From Flavobacterium sp. 5 (GTDB taxonomy: Bacteria; Bacteroidota; Bacteroidia; Flavobacteriales; Flavobacteriaceae), in assembly GCF_002813295.1 (NCBI RefSeq), contig NZ_PHUE01000001.1:1364001-1428000 (forward strand): a DNA stretch of 64,000 nt. Reading direction: 5' to 3'. The notes beneath the pieces were generated by a model. It saw nothing but the letters and a program-made list of their open reading frames with translations. It made no database searches and had not been told where the DNA came from. Made by a program: the position numbers and the translations under genes. The stretch's first letter is position 1, and every line of letters starts with the position of its first letter. Below are positions 9,307-18,812 of the stretch, piece after piece.

Positions 9307-10824
9307 ATGAACAAAAAAGTAATTTTAATGATTTTAGACGGTTGGGGAAAATCTCCTGACCCTAAAGTTTCTGCAATTGATAATGCAAATGTTCCGTTTA
9401 TAAATAGTCTTTATACAAAATACCCTAGCGCACAACTTCGTACTGACGGTTTAAATGTTGGTCTTCCTGAAGGGCAAATGGGAAACAGCGAAGTAGGTCA
9501 CATGAATCTTGGAGCTGGAAGAATTGTTTACCAAGATTTAGCAAAAATTAACCTTGCTGTTGAACACAAAACATTGGCTAAAGAACAAGTGCTTAACGAC
9601 GCTTTTGAATATGCCAAACAAAACAATAAAAAAATACACTTTTTAGGTTTACTTTCTGATGGTGGAGTTCACTCTCACACTTCTCATTTACGTGGATTAA
9701 TAGATGCTACTCAAGCTTATGGTTTAGACAATGTATTTGTACATGCCTTTACAGATGGTCGTGACGTAGATCCAAAATCTGGTAAAAAATACGTTCAGGA
9801 TTTAGAAGACTACATCTCAAATACTACTGTAAAATTAGCTTCTATTACAGGTCGTTATTACGCAATGGATAGAGACAAACGTTGGGAAAGAGTAAAACTG
9901 GCTTACGATGCTGTTGTTAATGGTGAAGGAACTCACTCTACAGATGCTGTAGCCAGCGTGAAAGAAAGCTACAAAAACAATGTAACTGATGAGTTTATTC
10001 ATCCAATAATAATGGTTGACACAGACAATCAACCTCTTGCTACTATTAAAGAAGATGACGTCGTTATTTTCTTCAATTTTAGAACTGATAGAGGACGTGA
10101 GTTGACCGAAGCGCTTTCTCAAAAAGATTTCCACGAGCAAAACATGCACAAATTAAACTTGTACTATGTTACGCTAACCAATTATGATGAAACTTATCAA
10201 AATGTAAAAGTAGTCTATAACAAAGATAACATCACTGAAACATTAGGAGAAGTTTTAGAAAAAGCAAACAAAAAACAAATTCGTATTGCAGAAACTGAAA
10301 AGTATCCACACGTTACTTTCTTTTTCTCAGGAGGTCAAGAAACTCCTTTTGAAGGCGAAAGCAGAATCCTAAGAAATTCTCCAAAAGTAGCAACTTACGA
10401 TTTACAACCAGAAATGAGTGCATTTGAATTAAAAGATGCTCTAGTTCCTGAATTAAACAAAGGAGAAGTAGATTTTGTTTGTTTAAATTTTGCCAACGGA
10501 GATATGGTTGGACATACAGGTATAATGAGCGCAGCTATCAAAGCTTGTGAAGCTGTTGATGCTTGTGTAAAAGAAGTAGTTGAAGCTGCTTTGACCAATG
10601 ACTACACCACGATTATAATTGCGGATCACGGTAACTGTGAAACAATGATTAACCCTGATGGTTCCCCAAACACGGCTCACACTACAAATCCTGTGCCAAT
10701 TATTTTAGTTGACAAAGATTTAAAAAACATCAACAATGGAGTTTTAGGAGACATTGCCCCTACTATTCTTGCTTTGATGGGAATTGAGCAACCAGCAGCA
10801 ATGACTTGTCATTCTTTATTATAG
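9307..10824 (+). CDS. gpmI: 2,3-bisphosphoglycerate-independent phosphoglycerate mutase
   Basis: Glycolytic enzyme, a Mn-dependent member of the alkaline phosphatase superfamily, interconverting 3- and 2-phosphoglycerate in the cytosol. It opens with the canonical MILDGWG metal-binding start, then GNSEVGHMNLGAGR with the phosphoserine nucleophile, GLLSDGGVHSH, FTDGRD, FFNFRTDRGRE and a C-terminal IIADHGNCE metal site. Length from this start is 505 aa, normal for the family. The frame is open 30 codons further upstream, but that stretch contains the -7 promoter element and would add an unsupported hydrophobic extension, so I chose the ATG at 9307. Confidence 0.97.
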   Translation: MNKKVILMILDGWGKSPDPKVSAIDNANVPFINSLYTKYPSAQLRTDGLNVGLPEGQMGNSEVGHMNLGAGRIVYQDLAKINLAVEHKTLAKEQVLNDAFEYAKQNNKKIHFLGLLSDGGVHSHTSHLRGLIDATQAYGLDNVFVHAFTDGRDVDPKSGKKYVQDLEDYISNTTVKLASITGRYYAMDRDKRWERVKLAYDAVVNGEGTHSTDAVASVKESYKNNVTDEFIHPIIMVDTDNQPLATIKEDDVVIFFNFRTDRGRELTEALSQKDFHEQNMHKLNLYYVTLTNYDETYQNVKVVYNKDNITETLGEVLEKANKKQIRIAETEKYPHVTFFFSGGQETPFEGESRILRNSPKVATYDLQPEMSAFELKDALVPELNKGEVDFVCLNFANGDMVGHTGIMSAAIKACEAVDACVKEVVEAALTNDYTTIIIADHGNCETMINPDGSPNTAHTTNPVPIILVDKDLKNINNGVLGDIAPTILALMGIEQPAAMTCHSLL

Positions 10825-10848
10825 AAAACAAAATTCATTTATATAATT

Positions 10849-10883
10849 GAGGCTATCTAAATACTAGATAGCCTCTTTTTTTT
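10849..10883. terminator. Bidirectional terminator between gpmI and the DUF445 gene
   Basis: GAGGCTATCTA pairs with TAGATAGCCTC around a short loop and is followed by a run of T on the plus strand. The genes converge here, but the minus strand lacks an equally strong T run. Confidence 0.85.
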
Positions 10884-10899
10884 GCTTTAAATCTAACCT

Positions 10900-12153
10900 T
10901 TAAACAAATTGTTGCAAAATACATTCGAAAGCATAAATTAAAAGCCCTACTAGACCACCAACAAGAGTTCCATTAATCCTAATAAATTGAAGATCTCCTC
11001 CTATTTCAAGTTCTAGCTTTTTGGCGACTTCATCAGTATCCCAACTTTTTACTGTAGAAGAAATTAAATCGCCTATCATTTTTTTATTATTAATAAGTAC
11101 TGACAGAACATCGTTTTTGACGAAATCATTAATTTTAGTCATTAATACAGTATCCTCCTGTATTCCTCTACCAAAACTCTTAATCATATTAGTAATACTT
11201 TTTTTAATAGATGAATCTTCTTTAAGCGCTAAATCATTATCAATAGCTGTTTTTATTTCCACCCAAATACCAGTAATATAATCCTGAACTTCTTCTTTTT
11301 GGGAAAAACCAATAACCAAATCATTAACTTTTTGTTGCATTTCTGATGATTCTCCTAACTCGGTTATAAAGCGCATCACATAATCGTTAACTTTTTTCCT
11401 AATCTCGCTGTCTTGATGACTGGCTTGCACTAGAAAATCATACAATCCATTAAAAACACCTTCTGCAATTTTTTTATCGACCAAACCAAAAGAAAGAAAG
11501 GGAGTAGAACTTTTCACCTTATCTTCTATCAGGTGTTTATTATTTTCCAGCTCATCAATCAGTGTTTTCAAAACATTGGTTACTAATACTTCCTGTTTTT
11601 CGCTTTTCGCCAAAGACTTCAAACCAAGAGCAATCCATTCTGCAAAATTTACTTTATCCAATTTGAGTTTGAATTGAGTTTGAATAAAATGCTTCACCTG
11701 CTCATCATCTATCGTTTTTAAAACTCTGGGAATCACGTTCACAACAATTAAATCAGTAACAAGAGTTGCGTTTTTTTCATCAATTAACCAATCCGAAACT
11801 TTCTGTGCGACATTAAATTGTTCAATTTTTACTTCTAATTTTTCACGAGTCAAAAATTCCTCAGAGACAAAACCCCCTAAATTCTCACCTATTTTATCTT
11901 TATTACTAGGGATTAAAGCCGTATGCGGTATCGGAATTCCCAACGGATGCCTGAACAAAGCCACTACAGCAAACCAATCAGCAATACCTCCAACCATTGC
12001 CGCTTCACTCAAAGCTTTCAACCAACCCATATCATAGACATTAGCAAAAACAAAAAGAACAACAGCAAATCCTAAAAGAACCAATGCACTTCTCTTCATT
12101 TTAATCAAATCCTGCTCTTTTTTGCTATTTTCCTGTCCTATAGTTGATTCCAT
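10900..12153 (-). CDS. DUF445 family membrane protein (YjiN-like)
   Basis: The DUF445 signature is clear: a first membrane segment (about residues 22-42) followed by ALSEAAMVGGIADWFAVVAL and FRHPLGIPIPHTALIP, then a long helical region and a hydrophobic C-terminal segment (GGLVGLLIYAFECIL). The family is widespread in bacteria and its function is unknown. At 417 aa it has the usual length. It is transcribed alone, convergent with gpmI and divergent from map. Confidence 0.88.
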   Translation of the reverse strand: MESTIGQENSKKEQDLIKMKRSALVLLGFAVVLFVFANVYDMGWLKALSEAAMVGGIADWFAVVALFRHPLGIPIPHTALIPSNKDKIGENLGGFVSEEFLTREKLEVKIEQFNVAQKVSDWLIDEKNATLVTDLIVVNVIPRVLKTIDDEQVKHFIQTQFKLKLDKVNFAEWIALGLKSLAKSEKQEVLVTNVLKTLIDELENNKHLIEDKVKSSTPFLSFGLVDKKIAEGVFNGLYDFLVQASHQDSEIRKKVNDYVMRFITELGESSEMQQKVNDLVIGFSQKEEVQDYITGIWVEIKTAIDNDLALKEDSSIKKSITNMIKSFGRGIQEDTVLMTKINDFVKNDVLSVLINNKKMIGDLISSTVKSWDTDEVAKKLELEIGGDLQFIRINGTLVGGLVGLLIYAFECILQQFV

Positions 12154-12253
12154 AATGTGTCAAAATAATTTATTAGCTAATTTAAGCATTTAAAATACTA
12201 CAATTTCTAAAAATTAAAACAAAGCCAACCTTTAAGAAATAATTTTAAAAGTG

Positions 12254-12261
12254 TATTTTTG
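12254..12261 (+). promoter_or_regulatory. -7 element of map
   Basis: TATTTTTG (TAnnTTTG) lies 20 nt before the map ATG. TTTAAG about 19 nt upstream could act as a weak -33 region. Confidence 0.55.
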
Positions 12262-12281
12262 CACTCTGAAAATTCGAAAAC

Positions 12282-13100
12282 ATGATTATTCAAAAAACCC
12301 GTGAGGAAATAGAATTAATGCGCGAAAGTGCTTTAATCGTATCAAAAACATTAGGAATGATTGCTTCTGAAATAAAAGAAGGAGTTACCACTTTATATTT
12401 AGACAAAAGAGCCGAAGAATTTATTCGTGACCATGGAGCTGTACCAAGTTTCCTTGGATTATATGACTTTCCAAACTCATTATGTATGAGTCCAAATTCT
12501 CAGGTAGTACACGGAATTCCGAACAACAAACCATTAGAAAGTGGTGATGTTATTTCGGTTGATTGTGGTGCTTACAAAAATGGTTTTCATGGAGATCACG
12601 CTTACTCTTTTGAAATTGGTGATGTTGCTCCAGAAACGAGAAAATTACTTCAAGTAACCAAAGAATCTTTATACGTTGGAATCCGCGAATTGCGTGTTGG
12701 AAACCGTGTTGAAGATGTTGGAAACGCAATTCAAAAATATACAGAAGCACACGGTTATGGCGTGGTTCGTGAATTGGTAGGTCACGGTGTTGGACAAAAA
12801 ATGCATGAAGATCCCGAAATGCCAAACTACGGAAAACGTGGTCGCGGTAAACTTTTAATCGAAGGAATGGTTGTAGCTATCGAACCGATGATAAACATGG
12901 GAACCAGAAACATCAAACAGCACAAAGACGGTTGGACAATCACTACCGCTGACGGAAAACCAAGTGCTCATTTTGAACACGATGTTGCTATTATCGATGG
13001 AAAACCAGAGATTTTATCAACGTTTGCTTATATCTACCAAGCATTAGGAATCGTGAGCAATGAAGAAGATGAATTTAGAAAAGTGCCATTAGTACTTTAA
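12282..13100 (+). CDS. map: Methionine aminopeptidase, type I
   Basis: Removes the initiator methionine from nascent proteins. All five metal ligands of the pita-bread fold can be seen: Asp in SVDCGAYK, Asp in FHGDHAY, His in ELVGHGVGQKMHED, Glu in VAIEPM and Glu in HFEHDVAI. There is no type II insert. Length 272 aa is slightly longer than E. coli Map because of a short C-terminal tail. A methyltransferase gene starts 20 nt downstream and is probably cotranscribed. Confidence 0.96.
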   Translation: MIIQKTREEIELMRESALIVSKTLGMIASEIKEGVTTLYLDKRAEEFIRDHGAVPSFLGLYDFPNSLCMSPNSQVVHGIPNNKPLESGDVISVDCGAYKNGFHGDHAYSFEIGDVAPETRKLLQVTKESLYVGIRELRVGNRVEDVGNAIQKYTEAHGYGVVRELVGHGVGQKMHEDPEMPNYGKRGRGKLLIEGMVVAIEPMINMGTRNIKQHKDGWTITTADGKPSAHFEHDVAIIDGKPEILSTFAYIYQALGIVSNEEDEFRKVPLVL

Positions 13101-13120
13101 TTACAATCCAGCATAATCCT

Positions 13121-13885
13121 GTGAAAAAACTTTTTAAATTAGTACTAAATACTATTCCACGTCCGCTTTTAATTAGAATGAGTTATGTAGCTCGTCCTAT
13201 CGTTGCTTTTACATTAAAAGGAGACAAATTTACTGATCCTATCGATGGGAACAGCTTCAAATCGATGTTGCCTTATGGATACGAAACACAACGTAACAAT
13301 GTCCTTTCGCCAAGTACACTTTCGTTAGAAAGACACCGTTTGTTATGGTTGTATTTGAATGAGCAAACTGACTTTTTTACAGCTCCAAAGAAAGTATTGC
13401 ATTTTGCACCAGAGCAGGCTTTTTATAAATTGTTTCGCAATCAAAAAAACTTAGATTACACTACCACCGATTTATTTTCGCCATTGGCGGATGTAAAAGC
13501 GGATATTTGTAATTTACCTTTTGAAGACAATCAATACGATGTTATTCTTTGTAATCACGTTTTGGAACACATTCCAGATGATACGAAAGCGATGCAGGAA
13601 TTGTACCGAGTTTTAAAACCTGGCGGAATGGCAATTTTACAAATTCCACAAGATTTAAAAAGAGCGACAACATTTGCTGACGATACTATTACTGATCAAA
13701 AAGAACGTGCTAAAATATTCGGTCAATACGACCACGTACGTATTTATGGTCGTGATTATTTTGATAAACTAAGAAGTATTGGATTTACTGTAGTTGAAGA
13801 AGATTATACTAACAAAATCTCTCCTGAATTGGTAGAAAAATATTGTTTAGCAAAAGGAGAAATCATTCCTGTTTGTTTTAAATAA
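13121..13885 (+). CDS. Class I SAM-dependent methyltransferase
   Basis: The start codon is GTG. The Rossmann-type methyltransferase domain occupies about residues 85-200: a modified motif I (KVLHFAPEQAF), the acidic loop (TTDLF), then DICNLPFEDNQYDVILC with NHVLEHIPDD (motif IV) and MQELYRVLKPGGMAILQIP (motif V/VI), as in UbiE/Methyltransf_11 proteins. The substrate is unknown. It follows map by 20 nt, a likely operon. Confidence 0.85.
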   Translation: MKKLFKLVLNTIPRPLLIRMSYVARPIVAFTLKGDKFTDPIDGNSFKSMLPYGYETQRNNVLSPSTLSLERHRLLWLYLNEQTDFFTAPKKVLHFAPEQAFYKLFRNQKNLDYTTTDLFSPLADVKADICNLPFEDNQYDVILCNHVLEHIPDDTKAMQELYRVLKPGGMAILQIPQDLKRATTFADDTITDQKERAKIFGQYDHVRIYGRDYFDKLRSIGFTVVEEDYTNKISPELVEKYCLAKGEIIPVCFK

Positions 13886-13996
13886 GCACAGTACACCAAG
13901 TTAAATATCAATAAAGATTCCACAATTTTTCACATATATTTTGTGCAAATTTGTGGGATTTCTGTTTTTAAAACCGTCTAACATTCAAATACACTA

Positions 13997-16909
13997 TTGC
14001 TTTTGGAAACCGAAAATTCCTTTATATTTTGCTTTGATATTAGTTTTGAAAAAAAACTAAACACCTATATTCCGACAGCTTATATTGTTGAATATTCTGA
14101 AGCTATAACGTATTTAGACAAAAAAGCGAGTTCTGAAGTACTCCAAAGTTTTGGTGTTGTTATTGAAAATTTAGATACAAATACTAAAAAAATTCTATCT
14201 CTTTGTGATGCCCTCAAACCCGAAGCAATTTTTAAGAAATTCAGCAAAAAAAGTAAATCATCCAAAACCATTGAGGATTTACTAAAGGACAGTAAACTGG
14301 AATTTGGAATTCAGCAATTCATAAAAACTAATTTAGAGCAGTTTTATAGTTTAGTTTCCCAAGAAGATTTTCCGCTATCGTTAAATTTAGGAAAAGAAAA
14401 AGATTTTCGCATCAGTCGAATTGCTACTAAAAATCCAGTATTAGAAACTAGCCTTCAATTTGATAAACACGAAAACGGAATTTCCTATACGCTACTTTTA
14501 AAAGACGAGGCTACTGAATTTCATCCATCAAACACAGTTATCACGCTTCTTTTGGATGAACCGGGATGGTTAGTTGCTCACCATAAATTGTATCAACTAA
14601 AAGACATCAATACTAAAAAAATTATTCCTTTTTTGAAGAAAAAAACCGTTGAAATCCCTTCAAAAATGGTTTCTGAATACTTTGAAAAATTTATCAAGGA
14701 TGTTGCAAAAAAAGCAGATATAAAAGCCAGCGGATTTGCTATTGAACTAAAGAACATAATTATTTCCTGCTCGCTTCAGCTGACACATGATTTTTTTAAA
14801 AACACCTATTACATCAACCTTTTATTCGACTATGATGGATTCATTTTCGACAATAGTAAAACCAAAAAAATCCATTCTGAAATTGACACTCGCAATTTGG
14901 ATGAAATCAAAGTAATTCAATATAAAAGGACAACCGAAGAAGCATTCTTTGAAAATAATTTACTGGAACTTGGCTTTATTAAAACAGAAAATGGTTTGTT
15001 TGGGCTTTCGCCAAAAGAAGAAAAACAAGACCCATACAGCAATATTCAATGGGCAATTGACAATCAAGAAGTTCTTGAATCATTAGGCTTTACTATACGC
15101 GATTTAAAAATTGACAGTAAGAAAATAGATACTCACAAAGTAACTATTCAATTCTCCAATGAAATAAAAAACGATTGGTTTGATATTAAAATGATAGTGG
15201 TTTGTGAGGAATTTGAATTTAATTTCAGTGAAATAATTACGAACATAAAAAACCGAAACCGACTGTTTCTTTTACCTGATGGTAGTTACTTTTTGATTCC
15301 GTTGGAATGGATGACACTTTATGGACCAATGGCTAAATTGTCAAAAATTCAAAACGGAAATCTTACATTACTTAAAAGCAATTTTGCAGTTTTAGAAGGC
15401 ATTCCAGAATTAAAGAGTTCCGTAAATTTAAAAGAAAGCATAGAATATCAAGCTTCACCTTTAGTAAAAGCAACTCTGAGGCCGTATCAAATTCAAGGAG
15501 TTAAATGGCTTTTAGAACATTATAATAATGGTTTAGGTGCTTGTTTAGCTGATGATATGGGATTGGGGAAAACATTGCAAACCTTATCAACTCTAGTTGC
15601 TGTACAAGAACAGTTAGATATTCAAAAAGCAGAAGATGTACAATTGGATTTATTTGACAACGAAATACACACACCAAAAGAATATTTAAAAGCTTTAATT
15701 GTTTTGCCATCATCATTGGTTTTTAATTGGTATAATGAAGCTCGGAAATTCACACCACATTTTAGAAGAGTACAATACGTTGGTAACGAACGAAAAATAC
15801 TTTCTAAAAAATTAGAGAAATACGACTTGATCTTTACTAGCTACGCTATCATTTCGAGAGATATTTCAATTTTAGAAAAATACAATTTCAGGTATTTGAT
15901 TTTGGACGAAAGTCAATACATCAAAAATAAAAACTCAAAAATTTTCAAGTCAATTAATCAAATAAAAGCGAGTCATAAAATATCGTTGAGCGGAACTCCA
16001 ATAGAGAATTCGCTGGATGATTTATGGTCGCAAATGCAATTTATCAATCCAAATATATTGGGGAGTTATGCTTTTTTTGCTGAGAATTACAAATTTCCCA
16101 TCGAGAAGAAACAAGACGAAAACAGTTTATTAGAATTAAAAAATCTTATCAGTCCTTTCATTTTGAGAAGAACCAAAGAACAAGTTTTAAAAGATTTACC
16201 AGAACTTTCAGAACAAATTTTCTACTGCGAAATGGAACCAGAGCAAGAGAAATTATACGAAGAAGAAAAATCCAAGGCTCGAAACTCATTATTAAAAACA
16301 GATGGTTCTGGAATAGATAAAATCAATATTATAAACACATTGATGCGTTTGAGACAATTGAGTAATCACCCTAAAATGATTGATTCTAAATCCGAATTAG
16401 ATTCTGGAAAATATCTTGCGGTAACCAATTATTTAGAGACATTAGTACAATCCCAGCAAAAGACTATCATTTTTAGTTCGTTTGTCTCGAACCTGAATTT
16501 TTATAAAAAATGGTGCCAAGAAAACAAAATTGATTATTGTGAACTCACCGGGGAAACTTCATTAACAGATAGAGAATATCAAGTGAGTCGTTTTCAAAAT
16601 CAAGAAAAACCGTTGTTATTTTTTATCTCTTTGAAAGCAGGCGGTGTTGGACTCAATATTACCAAAGCTTCCTATGTTATTTTCCTAGACCCTTGGTGGA
16701 ATCCTTTCGCTGAAAAGCAAGGAATTGGTCGTGCACATAGAATCGGTCAATTGAATAAAGTCAATGCCATTCGGTTTATTACCAAAAATACGGTTGAAGA
16801 AAAAATCATTCGCTTACAAGAAAGTAAAAAACTATTAGCAGATTCTCTTTTAGATGAAAATTATATTGGCGCAGATATTGTAGAGAATTTGGAATTCTTA
16901 TTGGAATAA
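13997..16909 (+). CDS. SNF2-family DEAD/DEAH-like helicase/ATPase
   Basis: The C-terminal 480 residues form a Swi2/Snf2 ATPase: Walker A DDMGLGKT at residues 519-526, a DESQ Walker B variant at 637-640 (most SNF2 proteins have DEAH/DEGH), SGTPIENSLDDLWSQ, and in the second RecA lobe GGVGLNITKASYVIFLDPWWNP and GRAHRIGQ. The N-terminal 480 residues resemble the accessory region of bacterial SNF2 helicases and carry no SWIM zinc finger that I can see. Such proteins translocate on double-stranded DNA; the partner is unknown. No ATG is available upstream within the open frame (a stop lies at 13979-13981), so the start is TTG at 13997, or the TTG two codons later. Confidence 0.9.
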   Translation: MLLETENSFIFCFDISFEKKLNTYIPTAYIVEYSEAITYLDKKASSEVLQSFGVVIENLDTNTKKILSLCDALKPEAIFKKFSKKSKSSKTIEDLLKDSKLEFGIQQFIKTNLEQFYSLVSQEDFPLSLNLGKEKDFRISRIATKNPVLETSLQFDKHENGISYTLLLKDEATEFHPSNTVITLLLDEPGWLVAHHKLYQLKDINTKKIIPFLKKKTVEIPSKMVSEYFEKFIKDVAKKADIKASGFAIELKNIIISCSLQLTHDFFKNTYYINLLFDYDGFIFDNSKTKKIHSEIDTRNLDEIKVIQYKRTTEEAFFENNLLELGFIKTENGLFGLSPKEEKQDPYSNIQWAIDNQEVLESLGFTIRDLKIDSKKIDTHKVTIQFSNEIKNDWFDIKMIVVCEEFEFNFSEIITNIKNRNRLFLLPDGSYFLIPLEWMTLYGPMAKLSKIQNGNLTLLKSNFAVLEGIPELKSSVNLKESIEYQASPLVKATLRPYQIQGVKWLLEHYNNGLGACLADDMGLGKTLQTLSTLVAVQEQLDIQKAEDVQLDLFDNEIHTPKEYLKALIVLPSSLVFNWYNEARKFTPHFRRVQYVGNERKILSKKLEKYDLIFTSYAIISRDISILEKYNFRYLILDESQYIKNKNSKIFKSINQIKASHKISLSGTPIENSLDDLWSQMQFINPNILGSYAFFAENYKFPIEKKQDENSLLELKNLISPFILRRTKEQVLKDLPELSEQIFYCEMEPEQEKLYEEEKSKARNSLLKTDGSGIDKINIINTLMRLRQLSNHPKMIDSKSELDSGKYLAVTNYLETLVQSQQKTIIFSSFVSNLNFYKKWCQENKIDYCELTGETSLTDREYQVSRFQNQEKPLLFFISLKAGGVGLNITKASYVIFLDPWWNPFAEKQGIGRAHRIGQLNKVNAIRFITKNTVEEKIIRLQESKKLLADSLLDENYIGADIVENLEFLLE

Positions 16910-17001
16910 ACAGAAAGTTCTAGCCAGTTTAGTGCTTTTCAAATATATAGACATAATTTCCGTTAATTTGTATATTTACAATTCATGAACATAAGTCGAT
17001 A

Positions 17002-18249
17002 ATGAAAACAGCCTATATAGTATTCCTTTCTTTATTTTACCTAACTGTTACCGCCCAAGTAGAAACCGAAGTTGCACCTCCTTATAATATTAAAACGGCT
17101 TCTTTTGTTCAAAACAATCAAAATGTTGTTCCGATTTTTAGATTAGGTGAATCTTTTGATTTTCAGTTTGATGATTTATTTGGCAATGAAGCCGATTATT
17201 ACTTCGAAATCACTCATTGTGACTATAATTGGGTACCAACAGATATTCCAAAAAGTGATTACCTAACTGGTTTTGACAATCAAAAAATTCAGGAATATGT
17301 AAACTCATTCAATACTTTACAGATTTTTACCCATTACCGATTATCGATACCGAATAATTACACTAAAATAAAATTAAGCGGAAATTATGTGCTTACCATT
17401 TTAAACTCAGACAAAGAAGTGGTTTTGAAAAGGTATTTCATACTTTATGAAGAGAGACTTCCTGTCTCATTAAAAATAAAAAGGCCACGAACTGTTAAGA
17501 ACATCTATTCGAAACACAATTTGAATTTCGAAATTAACACCGATGATTTTCTATTACAAAATCCGACACAAAATTTAAAAGTAGTTTTGCTTCAAAATAA
17601 TAATTTTAATACCGCGATTAAAAATATTGTGCCTCAATACAACTTAGGCAATGTATTTGTTTATAAATACGACATGGAAACTCAATTTTGGGCAGGTAAC
17701 GAATTTTTAAATTTCGATTCCAAAGACATTAAAAACGCTAACAACTATGTAAGCTTCGTTAATTCTGACAGCGGTATTTACAGTACACATTTATATACCA
17801 ACAATGCTAAATCTAGTTTTCCATATTCTAATTATTCCGACCTTAATGGAAATTTCAGTGAAAGAAAACTAGATGGAGAAAATTATAAAATTGAATCCGA
17901 CTATTCGTGGGTATATTTTAGTTTATCAGCTCCGTTGGCTAATCCGAGTTCTTCAATTTATATAGTGGGAATGTTTAACAATTACTGCATGACTGCTGAA
18001 AATAAAATGGATTTTAACACCAAAAATGGTCTTTATGAAAAGGCAATTTTAATCAAACAAGGATTTACCAATTATCAATATTTAACGGTAAATAACAAAG
18101 GATTTATCGACTCAGAGAACGCAATTGATGGAAATTTCTATCAAACTGAAAATGATTATACCGTATTAGTGTACTACAAAGAAAATGCAGACCGTTATGT
18201 AAAAGTGGTTGGAAAAGGAACAGCCAATTCATTAAACATAACAAATTAG
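17002..18249 (+). CDS. Type IX secretion system Plug-like protein (DUF5103)
   Basis: A signal peptide (about residues 1-19) is followed by the conserved DUF5103 region with ITHCDYNWVPTDIPKSDYL and LTGFDN, and an N-terminal PPYNIKTASF stretch. In Flavobacterium johnsoniae a protein of this family was found as the periplasmic plug that closes the SprA translocon of the T9SS when cargo is absent; this call rests on remembered family features. The protein should be periplasmic. ApaG follows 80 nt downstream from its own promoter. The T9SS link fits the type B-sorted surface protein at 52236-55193. Confidence 0.75.
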   Translation: MKTAYIVFLSLFYLTVTAQVETEVAPPYNIKTASFVQNNQNVVPIFRLGESFDFQFDDLFGNEADYYFEITHCDYNWVPTDIPKSDYLTGFDNQKIQEYVNSFNTLQIFTHYRLSIPNNYTKIKLSGNYVLTILNSDKEVVLKRYFILYEERLPVSLKIKRPRTVKNIYSKHNLNFEINTDDFLLQNPTQNLKVVLLQNNNFNTAIKNIVPQYNLGNVFVYKYDMETQFWAGNEFLNFDSKDIKNANNYVSFVNSDSGIYSTHLYTNNAKSSFPYSNYSDLNGNFSERKLDGENYKIESDYSWVYFSLSAPLANPSSSIYIVGMFNNYCMTAENKMDFNTKNGLYEKAILIKQGFTNYQYLTVNNKGFIDSENAIDGNFYQTENDYTVLVYYKENADRYVKVVGKGTANSLNITN

Positions 18250-18290
18250 AAAACTTTAATTTTTTTTAAATAGATTATTCATTTTTTTTG

Positions 18291-18298
18291 TAGATTTG
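18291..18298 (+). promoter_or_regulatory. -7 element of apaG
   Basis: TAGATTTG matches TAnnTTTG and lies 31 nt before the ATG. Confidence 0.55.
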
Positions 18299-18329
18299 TC
18301 GACATATAGCACATAATTAGCTCGTTAAC

Positions 18330-18716
18330 ATGGTTTCACAAATAACAAGAGGCATTAAAATTTCGGTATTGACTAGTTTTGAAGGAACGTACTTCAAGAA
18401 CTATAAGATTCACTTTGCCTTTAGTTATGAAATTACAATCGAGAACCATAGTAAAGACTCGGTTCAATTGACTTCACGTCATTGGGAAATTTACGATTCT
18501 TTAAATGATTTAGAATACGTAGACGGAGAAGGTGTTATTGGAAAAAAACCTGTTTTGAAACCAGGAGAGCAACACACTTACAGTTCAGGTTGTTTATTAT
18601 CATCTCCTTATGGAGCAATGAAAGGATATTTCAACATGATCAATTTTACTACTACTAAATCTTTTAGAGTAATTGTTCCTACTTTTAGAATGTGCGCCCC
18701 TTTTGCACTAAATTAA
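18330..18716 (+). CDS. apaG: ApaG domain protein
   Basis: Small all-beta (immunoglobulin-like) protein of 128 aa, the normal length. The family core is visible: FAFSYEITIENHSKDSVQL, TSRHWEIYDS, VDGEGVIGKKPVLKPGEQHTYSSGC and the PYGAMKGYF loop. ApaG has been tied to cobalt/magnesium efflux genetically, but its biochemical role is unsettled. It is probably cytosolic, since no signal peptide is seen. Confidence 0.93.
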   Translation: MVSQITRGIKISVLTSFEGTYFKNYKIHFAFSYEITIENHSKDSVQLTSRHWEIYDSLNDLEYVDGEGVIGKKPVLKPGEQHTYSSGCLLSSPYGAMKGYFNMINFTTTKSFRVIVPTFRMCAPFALN

Positions 18717-18764
18717 TTTGACTTTAATTGTGACATTTTTAGCATAATTTAAATCATTCCTTTG

Positions 18765-18772
18765 TACTTTTG
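18765..18772 (+). promoter_or_regulatory. -7 element of the P5C dehydrogenase gene
   Basis: TACTTTTG matches TAnnTTTG, 40 nt before the ATG at 18813. It lies inside the 5' extension of the longer open frame and so supports the internal start. Confidence 0.6.
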
Positions 18773-18812
18773 CATCAAATTATTTAAATGTTTAATATTT
18801 AATAAAAAAGAT

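Noticed and set aside
18762..18812. N-terminal extension of the P5C dehydrogenase
   Set aside because: It includes the -7 element TACTTTTG and no conserved residues.
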